Assembly: GCA_012295275.1 (NCBI GenBank)
Contig: CM022665.1
Coordinates: 16,508,976 to 16,572,975, forward strand
Source of the DNA: Chrysomallon squamiferum
Lineage: Eukaryota; Mollusca; Gastropoda; Neomphalida; Peltospiridae
Direction of reading: 5' to 3'
DNA length: 64,000 nucleotides
This document shows positions 10,404 to 23,009 of this stretch, in pieces. The notes under the pieces were generated by a model that was not told where the DNA came from, made no database searches, and was given only the letters and a program-made list of their open reading frames with translations. Within the stretch, counting starts at the first letter, position 1; each line of letters opens with the position of its first letter. A program made the translations under genes and the position numbers.

Positions 10404-12848
10404 CAACTATTAGTTATTAATTCAGTTTTATAATAAACTGCAATTTCTCTTTAGAAATAATGAATACTGTACATATCTATCTGTCTACCTATCTATCTAT
10501 CTATAGGCACACACGCACATGCACACTACATAAATGTATGATCTCAACATCTGACAGCTCTTTGGTTAAAATATAAAAATTGTAAATCTTTACAAACTGT
10601 ATTTTTGTAAATGTATATTTACAAATCATATGTAACATTTTACAATAAAAACAGTTTATAAATTTTTTTAAAATTAACAAATAATAATTAATGTGAAAAA
10701 CATTCTTATATAAATTATATGAATAGATTTAATATAATATTTAATAATTAATATTCAGCAAGTGAAAAATAATTCATTGTTAAATAAATAGAGCCTTATG
10801 TTTTTCGATGTTCTATTTCAGTTCAGTTATTTATTTACATTTATTAATCCTACCAAAGGGAAATCTAGGAACCTTGGGCTATGACCAAAGCTGCTTTAAT
10901 ATGTTTAAAAGTCATTATAAAAATGAGTGTTTTCATTTGATAATAAGGAATATTATATGAGAGTTTTCATATTTTGTATAATTTGCAAATATCAGATGAA
11001 TTTAGACTGGCTTGGGAAAGTTTCTGCAGCTATGAATCGGGATTTACTTGTATTGGGTTTTCTCTGCTAAATGTAAAAAGGACAAGTGACAAAGAATATA
11101 CAGCAACGGACTGGCCTGAGAAACAATAGGTGATACATCAGTTACGTTGAGGTGTACAGAGAAATGTTTAGTTGTTAGTAGCATACGTACACTTGACATT
11201 AGACTAACAAAATAATAACTTGGGTGTACATGTATTATATACGTGAATCAGTATAAACACATTTTAAATTACAGAATAAATTCAGAATGTTAAGCGATAA
11301 AATATTGATATTTAATATTTTCAAAATAGTTTGAACTTTACTTCAGTGCCACAGTAAAACTATAAATAGAATGCATTAATATATATCTAATGGTGATGTA
11401 AAATCAACTCAATTTTGTAAAACAAATTAGATTTGAAAAAAATTAAAAATTGCAATTAAAATTCAGAAAATAATTTGATCACTTTTAACTCCATTCCATT
11501 TATTTGTGTTTTTACCTTGACATTTCTATAATTTACCTCGGTAATTTCACATATATATAAGTGATATTTTTTACTTTAGATTTCATCGACACATAATTTT
11601 CTTATGTTCACTTTGATTGATTTAATAAATAGTGGGTTATGAAGTATTGGAAAAGTTGCTGCAGATATAATTTCTCTGTGAAAGATAAAAAGGTAAAATG
11701 ATAATCAGATATAACTATGCAGGAAAGGACTGGCCTAAGAAACAAACGGTAAGATATATCAATAATTTTGAGATGTATAGAGAAACATTTAGTTGTTTGT
11801 TCCACATGTACACTCGACAGTTGACTAATGAAATAATCACTTGGATGGATGTATTACATATGCACCAATATAAAGACATTTACAGCAAATGTGAAACATT
11901 AATATTTTCAGAACAGTTTGTACTGTACTTCAGTGCCACGATAAAACCATAAATAAAATAACTTAATAGTTATCTAGGGGTGATGTAAAATCAAGTCATT
12001 ATGTAGCAGACGATGTAGAACAAATTAAATTTAAAAAGAAAACAATTGAGAATATCGTTTAGTTGCTTATAACTGCATTCATATTTATCATTGTTTTTGC
12101 CTTGACATTTCTAAAATTTACCTCAGTAATTTAACATATATGTAAGTGATATATCATACTTTAGACACAAATATTATTTGGATATTGATGTCAATTCTTT
12201 AATAATTAAATAAAATCTTCTAGCAAATGGAGAGGAATGGTCGAACAATAATACATTTTCATCTTTACATTTATTTATTTATTAAATCTTAAACTTATGT
12301 AGTACACATAAGTTTAAGATTTAATAAATAAATAAATGTAAAGAAAGAAAATGTATTATTGAACAAAGAATGAACACTTTTTTTTTTGCTACAAATCAAT
12401 ATTTCATAATTATAAAAGAAGACACCGATGTTATTGGTTAAGTTTTATTTATTTATTTATTTATTTGCTTGTTTATTTTGAGCTCTCTTAATGTCACTGA
12501 AGTGACAGAAATCAATAATTACTTTGGGGGGCTAGCTTATATAGATAGATAGATAGATAGATAGATAGATGCATATATACATACATATACAAAGATAGAT
12601 AGATAGATATCGGGGGGATTTCAATTAAAGAAAATAAAAACAAAGAATTCACTTCCCAAAAATTAGTAAATTTTATTTAAAGTGACAAAATTAAAAATGA
12701 TCCCATTCTACAAATACATTTCTACTCGTAAACAAATAAGGAAAAATGTAACAAAGTAAAACCTATTACATTTACATTAGCTAATTATAAAATGTCTAGA
12801 TCAAGAAAGGTTTAGAGACACTAATCCACAACCTTGACATGAATTAGA
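10404..12848. repeat. Macro-unit tail, type II, copy 1
   Basis: Paralogous to 27096-28727 over most of its length (CCAAAGCTGCTTTAATATG, TTTCTGCAGCTATGAATCGG, GACACTAATCCACAACCTTG). It contains an older internal direct duplication: about 11015-11300 resembles 11640-11930 (shared GACTGGCCT(A/G)AGAAACAA and AGAGAAA(C/T)(A/G)TTTAGTTGTT). GATA microsatellites lie at 12541-12610. A possible 84-residue ORF (11698-11952) falls in the duplicated part but is not preserved in the partner, so I do not call it a gene. Confidence 0.7.
12247..12360. repeat. Near-perfect 54-bp inverted repeat (hairpin)
   Basis: Left arm 12247-12300 and right arm 12306-12360 are reverse complements apart from a few bases (core AAATCTTAAACTTATGT / ACATAAGTTTAAGATTT), with a 5-base loop AGTAC. 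The paralogous type II tail at about 28240-28300 has only the left arm, so the right arm arose by local inverted duplication in this copy. Confidence 0.85.
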
Positions 12849-12900
12849 CAATCTTGATGAATAGAAGAGATGACTTCAAAAGTATCTTCTCTTACTTGTT

Positions 12901-12902
<2 letters not shown>

Positions 12903-12975
<73 letters not shown>
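12903..12975. repeat. CT microsatellite
   Basis: Uninterrupted CT dinucleotide tract. It is followed by GTGAACTTTTTTTTCACCCT, the same neighbour found to the right of the tracts at 6991 and 15437. Confidence 0.95.
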
Positions 12976-13860
<885 letters not shown>

Positions 13861-13864
13861 ATGT

Positions 13865-14082
13865 CAAATAGACATAGATACATTTATTCTTGGTTCTTAA
13901 AGTGGGAAACTGCACATAGATACACGTCTTTTGTTAGCTGTATGTACAAGTATAAACATGTACGTAATCCAAGCTGTGAGTGTCTCTTGCGAATACATCG
14001 ATAATCGTCTGCTGATACTGAAGTTCGTAGTTCAAAGATACTCTGAAACAGTGAAACTTCCCAACAGCTCTTCTGTGACAGC
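13865..14082 (-). other. Probable 3' UTR exon of the micropeptide gene
   Basis: On the minus strand an acceptor reads TTACTAACATTTTTCAG then GCTGTC, with a perfect TACTAAC branch-site consensus. The exon would begin at 14082. AATAAA lies at 13883-13888 (minus strand), so cleavage is expected around 13860-13870. Frame from the acceptor stays open for about 60 codons in one phase, so a coding role is possible, but no start codon or partner exon in that phase is seen. Splicing to the donor at 15082 is inferred. Confidence 0.4.
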
Positions 14083-15082
14083 CTGAAAAATGTTAGTAAG
14101 TTAATTAATTATTATGAGGAGGAGGACGAAGGGGTGAAAGTAGTGATAACATTGAGGTAGAACAATAAATAGAAAAGAAATGAAGATGGAATAAAGAACC
14201 GTATATAACAATATTTCCGTTTTTCCCTCTCTCTCTCACTTTGTGTGTGTGTGCGAACATGCATGTCTGGGTGGTGATGTGTTCGCGTTATACTATCTCA
14301 CCAAACCACTGTTTTATTTTATTTATTTTTTTTTAACATTTTTACTCATAACTATTCAAGTACAGATGCTTGCACAAAATATCATAATTCTAAATCTGGG
14401 GTTCACATTTCAGTAACTATTGAACGTAATTATAGCAGCTAGAGTATATGTGGACATTTGAAATTTATGTCTAATATACATTTTTATATACATTACTTAA
14501 CATTTTTGCAGAGGAAGAGATTAACAATAATCAGAACTATTTAATCACTTACTTTTGTTCTTATTTTTTCATTGTTATAAATATTAAATGGCGAGTACAA
14601 CAACTAGCACGATTTCTCCATTTCTCTTTTTATTTATTTACTTATTTATTTATTCATGACCACAAAAAAAAAAAAAAAAAACCGAATGGTTTTAATATTA
14701 TTATTACAAATGCTGATTAAAAGAAAAAAGGCTATCACGTTCGTATGGTACTCTGGTTATTAAATCTACCTTACTTAGCTCTACATATAGATACAGTTCT
14801 AATTTAATATATTAAAGGTGTACAGGTACTGATAAATAATGTCACTTGCTAGTGTTTGGTTACTGATTTTCAGTCACGTTTTAATCACGTTCGAATACGT
14901 GTCTATACACACGTAGGTAATCGTAATTTCTCAACTTCCAAAATGAAACAGTAATGTTTTATCTTTATAAATTTTATGTTAGAAATGCTTAAATCATTTC
15001 AAGAAGTAAAAACAATAATATAAAGAAAAAGTAATAGTATTAATGATGAGCTATATGTAAACTTACATATTATTAAACTCAC
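14083..15082 (-). other. Probable intron of the micropeptide gene
   Basis: About 1 kb of unique AT-rich sequence with short CT and TG runs (14226-14255). No transposon termini or further exon recognised. Its ends on the minus strand are GTGAGT (15077-15082) and TTTTTCAG (14083-14090). Confidence 0.35.
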
Positions 15083-15085
15083 ATA

Positions 15086-15208
15086 TTATTTTGAACGCTT
15101 TCCCTTCAACCTATACACGATGTAGATACCGGCAAGGGACGCTACTGCAAACAAAACCAGCCCTGTTCGAGAAATTCCATTTTCCGATGTGAGACTTAAA
15201 CTTTTCAT
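15086..15208 (-). CDS. Probable 40-residue single-pass membrane micropeptide
   Basis: ATG at 15208, TAA ending at 15086, 40 codons. The N-terminus is polar (MKSLSLTSENGISR), then a hydrophobic stretch of about 17 residues (TGLVLFAVASLAGIYIVY, residues 15-32) and a basic tail (RLKGKRSK). This is the layout of small tail-anchored or single-pass membrane peptides. A donor (GTGAGT) lies three bases after the stop, and a convincing acceptor with a TACTAAC branch site and a poly(A) signal lie downstream on the same strand, which supports a two-exon transcript with its last exon in the 3' UTR. The region is single-copy inside a repeat array, but its 5' end recurs at 6768 and 13035. I do not recognise the family; coding status is an inference. 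Confidence 0.5.
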   Translation of the reverse strand: MKSLSLTSENGISRTGLVLFAVASLAGIYIVYRLKGKRSK

Positions 15209-15434
15209 TTTGAAAATGGTTCGAGTGTTAAAACTTTTATGGCTACTTTAGTAAACGTCTGCTTCTTGGTTTGTTCCCGCTACTGTTGTCGTTCAGAAAT
15301 GGACCTTGGTCACAGTAGCATGCGGGCGTATTGTTAGCAAATCCTGTTATCTAATCAGTCACAATCTTATTACATTTATCTGCTCGTAAGACCTCTCGTA
15401 GTTCGCTTAATATTCAAGAATGATAAAACTAAGC

Positions 15435-15527
<93 letters not shown>

Positions 15528-15677
15528 AACTTTTTCCACCCTAGTCAGATTGATAACATCAGATATATACATGTGCAGGTACCGAACAAGAAATCCAGAA
15601 AACCGGCTGCTTTGTTTCGGTTTCCGTTGAGCGACGCCAATGAGACACCTGCATTGAAAAGGTGATGCTCTAACCCA
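15209..15677 (-). promoter_or_regulatory. Upstream region of the micropeptide gene with CT tract
   Basis: About 230 bp upstream of the start codon, then an uninterrupted CT tract at 15437-15524 (GA on the gene strand) and a 150-bp stretch (15525-15677). The whole is duplicated at 6768-7227, and the first part again at 13035-13280. The duplicated part stops just inside the coding sequence, so if it carries a promoter, the promoter has been copied without the gene body. No TATA box is evident. A promoter role is inferred from position only. Confidence 0.35.
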
Positions 15678-15903
15678 TGGCTGGCGAACTAAACTGTTCC
15701 AGTTAACATTGACATCCGGCCCGCAAGACAGCAAAACAAAAGTCAATGAAATGAAAACAGTTCACACAGCTATTTTCTCTTTTATTCACGTTTAAACTTT
15801 AAGGCGTCTCGAAGGCACTCGTCTAATCAATAGGGAATTTACTGTTTACATAAAATACATGTTTTGATATCTTTTTTTCTCATTTCATATTCTGGCCATC
15901 ATG
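15678..15903. mobile_element. hAT-like terminal fragment, internally deleted copy
   Basis: Same sequence as 7228-7493 but with about 40 bp of the GC-rich terminus deleted (CATGGCTGGCGAACTAAACT). The rest, from ACATCCGGCCCGCAAGACAG on, is nearly identical to the other copy. Confidence 0.4.
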
Positions 15904-16401
15904 TTTTTGTAACGTGTTTTTAAATAAGAAGAATGTATTTATAAATGATAAATATTGTATAAAAGCAAATAAAAAAGAATGTAAAGAAATAAATTGGTTT
16001 TGTAAAGTGTATTTATCTCGGAGATCAGACAAATTATTTTAACGCCTTTGGCTGGCGTTTCAGCCTTTATTGACTCCTTCTGCTTCAGTATGGTACTACG
16101 CTCGTACTGCCTAGCCAAGTCCACTACATGCAAACTCACTTTCTTAAGATCCATGATGAGAAAAAAGAAATTTGGCAAACTACTGCACAAAACGCCAACA
16201 CAACAGAGGTGATTCCACGGCGAGGTAACCACGTGAAGTAAACGACTGAAACGCGGGATCCTGGCCGGATATTATGTTGTTCATTGCGCCAACTAGCGGC
16301 GGCGTATCTGAAACTCACTCGTAACTCGGATTTTGCCTCGTGCGTGTGCTCATAACTCGAAAACTTGTAGGTTGGGGCACTCGTAAGTCAAGGTACCAAT
16401 G
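15904..16401 (-). mobile_element. Tigger/pogo-like element, right-hand fragment, second copy
   Basis: Paralogue of 7494-7983, ending with the inverted terminus at 16401 followed by TA. On the minus strand a readable transposase fragment spans about 16025-16160: HVVDLARQYERSTILKQKES then AETPAKGVKII, which matches the N-terminal DNA-binding part of Tigger/pogo transposases. It has no intact catalytic domain. Confidence 0.7.
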
Positions 16402-16430
16402 TATGTATATATGTATGTATATATATATTT

Positions 16431-17012
16431 ACCGTATATACTTGTGTACAAGGCGACCTTATGTATAAGTCAATGTGTATTTTAAGACCAAAAATTGCGT
16501 CATTTTAGGTATTACTTGTGTATAAGTCGACTGTAGATTCCAGGCACCGTTACTATTTTTAGACCAGTGTGACAGTGCCATGAAGGCCTACATTGTACGC
16601 CTACTGTAACAACTTGCACGAGCTGTAACTTGCACGAACATACCATAATAACGTAAATGCATGTATTACACGAGCTATAGCTTAAATCATTGCAAGACGC
16701 CGTAAGGCATAACGCCGTACTGACGGTTTTCTCGCTTTAAAATGTATTTTTATGTCATTAAACGGAAGAATATCATGTTTTACATTCATATTTGGTTTTG
16801 TTATATAATTTTTCAAATTTTTTTATACGATGAAATTATATTTTTGAAAAGCTGAAAGACCGCGATTATTTTAGATGCATCCCGTAGCAAAAATAGTTAA
16901 AATGGCGACTCTTCAGCAACAGCTACAAAAGCATTACCTATGTATAAGTCGACCCCCAAAATATTATCTTAATATAGTCTCCCAAAAATTCGACTTATAC
17001 ACAAGTATATAC

Positions 17013-17015
<3 letters not shown>
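16431..17015. mobile_element. MITE with ACCGTATATACTTGTGTA terminal inverted repeats
   Basis: The left end ACCGTATATACTTGTGTA and right end TACACAAGTATATACGGT are perfect inverted repeats apart from small changes inward, and GTATAAGTCGAC motifs recur at both subterminal regions. It sits in a TA/TATG microsatellite, so the target duplication cannot be read. Superfamily unknown; no transposase is encoded. Confidence 0.75.

Positions 17016-17059
<44 letters not shown>
17016..17059. repeat. TA microsatellite
   Basis: Uninterrupted TA tract immediately outside the right end of the MITE. Confidence 0.9.
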
Positions 17060-17063
<4 letters not shown>

Positions 17064-17261
17064 TTATTTAATTAGTGTAACATTAAGGAACACAAACAAA
17101 AATTACAGTTTCTTTTCTCGAAAATCAACTCAAACTAACTTACTTGATCTACAGTTATATTTAAATATTCATTATTTACTGCTATAATTCATAACAATTA
17201 TTACATTAATATTTTACATTTATATAATCTTATTCATTATTATTATTATTATTATTATTAT

Positions 17262-17302
<41 letters not shown>

Positions 17303-17890
17303 CTAGTAGTGGCAGGAGCAGCAGCATAGTTTACTACAGAATTTATCAACCGTCTTTTGACCGATGAATTTCCTGTTAGAGTGTAATTTGTTTTTCGTGT
17401 GCTTAATATTAACTATACCTAATGAAATACAAAACAAGGTTTTATTGATATTAAAGATAAATAGGAATCATTCACTATAAATAAACAACATTGCAGAAAT
17501 AAAAAGAAATAATAAAACACGGTCGAAAAGGCTGACGGGAAATTGCTTATTTCGGTTAATTTTGAAAAACTAGTGACGCTGTATATGACGTCAACAAAAT
17601 ATTCCGTTAGGGACTCCGAATCAAACTTGGTATGTAGCTGCAATTTTTTCTGTTTCAGAATTAAAATGATATATTAACTCATTTCGTTAAAATTCTGCGA
17701 TAGCTATGAGTGCAGTAAATCTGTTTAAATTTAATTTAATTTTTTATATGTTAGGAACAGGTTATTTCAATGGCTAATCTAAAAAATCTGGATTCCACTT
17801 CAAATTCTGAAATTTCAAATTTCTGATTAAGATATTTATGTTATTTTGATTCCATTTTTTTCATGTTTTAAACAATTGTTACATTTTGAA
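17060..17890. repeat. CRE-island block, copy 3
   Basis: Aligned with 7984-8800 throughout, with a TTA/TAG run at about 17237-17305, GGCAGGAGCAGCAGCATAG, and the island at 17518-17658. After about 17695 it follows the variant found in copy 4 (GTGCAGTAAATCTG). Confidence 0.7.
17518..17658. promoter_or_regulatory. Conserved CRE-containing island, copy 3
   Basis: CRE palindrome TGACGTCA at 17586-17593. The segment from GAAAAACTAGTGACGC to CTTGGTATGTAGCTGC matches copy 1 without change. Confidence 0.4.
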
Positions 17891-18810
17891 TATTAATAAT
17901 AATAATAATAATAATAATAATGTTGTTATTAAAAAAATAATAATGAAAGAATAAAATAAATAAATTATTAAAATAAAAAATTTTAAAAATAAGGAAATAA
18001 ATAAAAAAATAATAATAATATAATTTAAAAAAATAAAAAGTAAATAAATAAATAAATAAATAAGGAAATAAATACAAAATAATATTAATAATAAAATTCA
18101 AAAAAATAAAAAGTAAATAAAAAAAATAAATAATAAAATAAAAAAATAAGTAAAAATTTAAAAAAATAAACAAATAAAATAAAATAAAAATAAAGAAATG
18201 AAAAAAAATAAAAACAAATAATAAACAAATAAATAAAAAATATAGTAGTATAATAATACAGGTGGTATAGTATTAGTAAGGGTACTAGTAGTGGTAGTAG
18301 CGACAGATATAGGAGAGTAGGAGTAGTAGTAGTAACGGTAGTAATAGTAGTAGTTGTTGTTGTAGTAGGAGTATTGGTTGTGGTAATATTAGTAGAGGTA
18401 GTGGTAGAGGTGGTAGTGGTGTAATAGTAATGGTGGTGATTTAGGTACTAATAGTAGTAGTAGTGATGGTGATAGTCATAGTAGTAAGAGTAGTGGTATT
18501 CTTAGCAGTACCAGTAAAGGTAGTTGTATCAGTGGTAGTAGTAGGTGTAGAGATACTGTTAGTAGTGGTTATGGCAGTGATAGCAGTGGTACTAGTAATG
18601 GTCGTAGGTGTAGTTGTGGTGGTAGTAGTAGAGGAATTGATATTGGTAATAGTAAAGGCAAGAAGGTTATTAGGTAAGAAGGATTTATTCCTAAATTCTT
18701 ATTTTTTCAGAACTGATGGCTGTTTTAGACTGTTCAAAACAATTTAAAAAAAAATAAATAAATAAAAAAGCTTTTAAAAATAAATAAATAAATTATAATT
18801 AAAAAAAAAT
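17891..18810. repeat. A/T simple sequence and degenerate GTA/GTG tract
   Basis: 17891-18240 is TAA/AAAT simple sequence. 18241-18650 is a degenerate trinucleotide tract (GTA, GTG, GTT), also seen as a shorter version at 24356-24480. It yields a Val-rich open frame that is compositional, not a protein. 18630-18740 is paralogous to 4990-5110. Confidence 0.8.
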
Positions 18811-19568
18811 AAATGTTTCTTTTATTTAGAGGTTCAAGTATTTGTGTTTGTTGTTAATTATAAGATTTGAGATTATTTATTTTTCACCAATATCTCCATC
18901 ATTGTAGCTACAATAGTTATATATGATAACAAGTAGCATATTAATAATAATAACAGTACAAAAAAATAAAAATAAAAATAAAATAAAATAAAATTATATA
19001 TCTTTAAAAATAAAATAAAAAATAGAAAATAAAAAAGAATAAAAAATAAATTAAATATTAGTATCCATTTTGTATTGTATGCTACTTGAAAAAAAAAAAA
19101 TCTAAAAAAAAGATTTTAAAAAGTTTAAAAAAACTAAAAAAAAAAAAAAAAAAATATACAAAATTAAAAAAAAAAAAAAATGTAAAAAAAAAAAAAAAAA
19201 AAATTTAGAATAAATGTTTAAAAAAATGTTTAAAAAAATGTTAAAAAATAAAAATACAAATGTTTGAAAAAAAAAAAAAAAAAAAATAAAAATTTTCCTT
19301 TCTTTAGAGGTTCAGGTATTTGTATTTGTTGTTAATTATAAGATTTCCAGATTTTTTATTTATTTTTTACCAACATCTCCATCACTAGAGATACTACATA
19401 TATAAGAAGTACCATATTAAAAAAAAAAATTAAAAAATTAAAATATAAAATAAAATAAAATTATATATATTAAAAAAGTAAAATAAGAAAAAATTAAATA
19501 AAAAAAAATTAAATATTAGTATCCGTTTTGTATTGTATGCTACAATAAAAAAATAGATTTTTTTTTTA

Positions 19569-19605
<37 letters not shown>

Positions 19606-19799
19606 TTGGAGGGTAGGGCCAATCATTCCTCACCGTTCAAAAATTATTGTTATTTAATGTACCTTAAATGCAGCAACAAGGAGTCACCAGGTGAGTGATG
19701 ATACCCCCACCTAAGAGTGGCTAATACAGGAAACTCATACTTGAAAAAAATGTATAAACAACTTTAAAAAAAGTTTTAAAAAAGTTTTAAAAACTTACA

Positions 19800-19841
<42 letters not shown>

Positions 19842-20186
19842 TTAAAAAATAGGTTTAAAAAATGTTTAAAAAAATGTTAAAAAATAAAAATACAAATGTT
19901 TTTTTAAAAAGAAAAAGCATAAATTTCCTTTCTTTAGAGTATTTGTGTTTGTTGTTAATTATGAGATTTGAGTTTCTATTTCCAGATTATTTTTTTATTT
20001 TTCACCAAGATCTTCATCACTGTAGTACTACATATATAAGAAATACCATATTAAAAAATAAAAAATAAAAAATAAAATAAAATAAAATTATATATATTAA
20101 AAAAGTAAAATAAGAAAAAAGTAAATGAGAAAAAAACTTAAATATTAGTATCCGTTTTGAATTGTATGCTACAATAAAAAGTTAAG

Positions 20187-20223
<37 letters not shown>

Positions 20224-20756
20224 TTGGAGAGTAGGGTCAATTATTCCTCACCGTTCAAAAATTATTGTTATTTAATGTACCTTAAATGCAGCAACAAGGA
20301 GTCACCTGGTGAGTGATGACACCCCCACCTCAGAGTGGCTAATACAGGAAACTCATACTTGAAAAAAAAAACTAAAAAAAAACTAAAAACAAAGTTAAAA
20401 AAATTTAAAAACCTTACAAAATTTAAAAAAAAAAAAAAAAAAAGTTTAAAAAATGTTAAAAAAAAATGTTAAAAAATAAAAATACGAATGTTTAAAAAAA
20501 AAAAAAAAAAAAAGAAATTCCTTTCTTTAGAGGTTCAGGTATTTGTGTTTGTTGTTAATTAAAAGATTTGAGTTTCTATTACCAGACATCTCCATCACTA
20601 TAGCTACTACATATATATAACAAGTACCATATTAAAAAATAAAAAATAAAATAAAATTATATATATTAAAAAAGTAAAATAAGAAAAAAGTAAATAAGAA
20701 TAAAAACTTAAATATTAGTATCGTTTTGTATTGTATGCTACAATAAAAAAATTAAG

Positions 20757-20790
<34 letters not shown>

Positions 20791-20969
20791 TTATTGTGGG
20801 GTAAGACAATTATTCCTCACCGTTCAAAAATTATTGTTATTTAATGTACCTTAAATGCAGCAACAAGGAGTCACCTGGTGAGTGATGACACCCCCACCTC
20901 AGAGTGGCTAATACAGGAAACTCATACTTGAAAATGAGCTACTGGGGGACTGTTCACCTTAGGTACATT
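18811..20969 (+). repeat. Tandem alpha/beta repeat array 4
   Basis: Four alpha segments (about 18830, 19295, 19925, 20515) and three beta segments: 19629-19747 and 20247-20364, both 3'-truncated at CATACTTGAAAA, and 20816-20969, full. Poly-A/AAAT spacers and TTA microsatellites lie between them. Confidence 0.75.
20843..20969 (+). repeat. Beta core, full-length copy 4
   Basis: All paired segments described for copy 1 are present without change. Last unit of array 4. Confidence 0.6.
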
Positions 20970-22384
20970 CAACTATTAGTTATGAATTCATTTTTATAAT
21001 AAACTGCAATTTCTCTTTTTAAATAATATTAATAAACTGATGAAATGTAATTGATTTCAAAATGTTTTAGAACGTAACGTTATACAGTTATTCATGTATA
21101 AGAATACTGTACATATCTATCTTTCTACAGACACACGCACACTACAAATAAATTAATGATCTCACTATTTATAAATCATATGTAAAATTTCACGAAAAAA
21201 AAATTAATGTGAAATATTCTTATATAAATTCTTTGAATATGTTTAATATTTTATTCATCAAATGAAAAACAATTCATTATTAAAGCATTTTAAAAAATAT
21301 AGCTTTAGGTTTTTCGGTGGTTTTTTTTTTTTCAATTAATTAATTTATTTTATTTTTTATTCCTACCAAAGGGAAATCTCAGAACCTTTGGCTATGACCA
21401 AAGCTGCTTTATTATGTTTAAAACACATTATAAAAATAAGTGTTTTGGTAGGATAATAAGGAATATTATATGAGAGTTTTCATATTTTGTATAATTTACA
21501 AATATCGGATGAATTTAGACTGGCTTTGACGGGACTGGAATGGCTTCTTCGGTATAATTATGCATAATAACAATCAAAACAAAAAAGTTCAAAGCATCAG
21601 AGTCAAATCTAGTTTTGAAGAAAATATACATATAGAAAAATGTATTATATAATGATTTCTTTTTATGCTGATTCAGTTTACAATGTTGTCTGTATGCATC
21701 CAAGGATTATTTATAATACCTGATAATCCCATTTAATGCTAGGAAAATATAGTTAGTTGTGTGGTTAGTGGACAGGACTCATCGGTTGCCCCTCCCATGG
21801 ACTTTGCATTAGTCGCCCGGCAAGAAAGATTAGTGGGAAACGGTGAGTTGGAAACTAGGAATTTTGAAGCTGGGTTTGTCGATGTTTTGCCTCTTCCAGT
21901 TACAAATGATGAATACGTACGACGGGATTGAGGTCAATGTACTTCAAAAATTGAGGTAAAAATTTGTGACGGGCAAAATGTTGAGCTATTAATAATATGT
22001 AAATCCAGGGTCGCATAGGTGAACTTGTCTTGGAGGGATAATAGAATGTCAGCTGACAGAAGCAGTTCATGCGCATAGTATGATAAACAATTTAGAACAA
22101 AAAAAGGCTATACGCCTAGAAAATTATTTGGGTGTAATTGTGCATGTGTGGAATAGATGGTAGTAGACAAGCTGGAATAGGTCCGAAAAGTTCTGGTGGC
22201 CAGTTCAACCAGTCCTTGCTTGCACACAGGAGACAAGCTGTGAGAGGGGTGGGTTTAGGACATGTTAGGGTTTTAAGAGAGGGAAAATGTACATCTGCAT
22301 GTGGAAAATGTGGAGAGCGACATTCCTCTCTGCAGTATAGGTAATAGGGACAGAACAAACTTAAATATGACTGGACATTCTCTG
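20970..22384. repeat. Macro-unit tail, type I, copy 2
   Basis: Matches 2232-3420 but lacks the hAT insertion: 21056-21085 reads through CAAAATGTTTTAGAACGTAAC with one TTTTAGAA. It also has small insertions relative to copy 1 (for example near 21670-21700 and 21800-21960). Confidence 0.7.
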
Positions 22385-23009
22385 ATTTAAAGGCTACGAG
22401 GGGTATAAGGAGCCAGCCATATATACCAAGTTGGCACTGACCAGCCACATACTCTGTCATGAGGCCAGTCAATATGTCTTCAGGGAGTCCTTGGTTATTA
22501 AATAAGTTAAACTATCTGCGGCCAAGCTGTATCGAAGAAATTAAAGGATTTGCGGATATTCATGTAGATGTAAATAGTTAAATATCACGAAAGGTTTAGT
22601 TTGTACATAGTTAATTGTGTAAATAAATGGCAAACTTTTAATAAAGAGAAGACAATATATACTCTTAATTACAGTTGTATCTTTTATTATTATTTATTTA
22701 ATTTTCATCCGAAATATAATGTTATCATTGGCTGTGTATTTTATCTAGGCATTAAATATTAAATGACTTTTTTTTAAAAATTCTGCGAGCTGCAGTTCGT
22801 CGATTGGCTGCTTTGTATTGGTTTCCGTTGAGCGACGCCAATTTAAGTGAGACTCCTGCATTGAAAAGGTGATGCTCTAACAGTAGGTCACTGTTACAAG
22901 TGCATTGAGTAACTGTTAAATACAGTTAAATCTTTTATTATTATTTATTGAATTTTCATCCGATGTATGATACATTTTGTTATCTAGTAGTATTTTTACC
23001 GAATAAAAT
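22385..23009. other. Insertion between tail I and CRE block 4
   Basis: Unique sequence (GGCTACGAGGGGTATAAGGA; CTGCGGCCAAGCTGTATCG) absent from the paralogous junction at 3440. It holds a direct repeat of about 75 bp (22675-22750 and 22922-22985, sharing TTTTATTATTATTTATT then AATTTTCATCCGA) and, at 22806-22885, a fragment of the 150-bp stretch that lies upstream of the micropeptide gene. It may be a solo LTR or other element remnant, but I cannot show paired termini. Confidence 0.4.

Noticed and set aside
18463-18747. Val-rich 94-residue ORF
   Set aside because: Encoded by a degenerate GTA/GTG tract; the paralogous tract at 24356 does not keep the frame.
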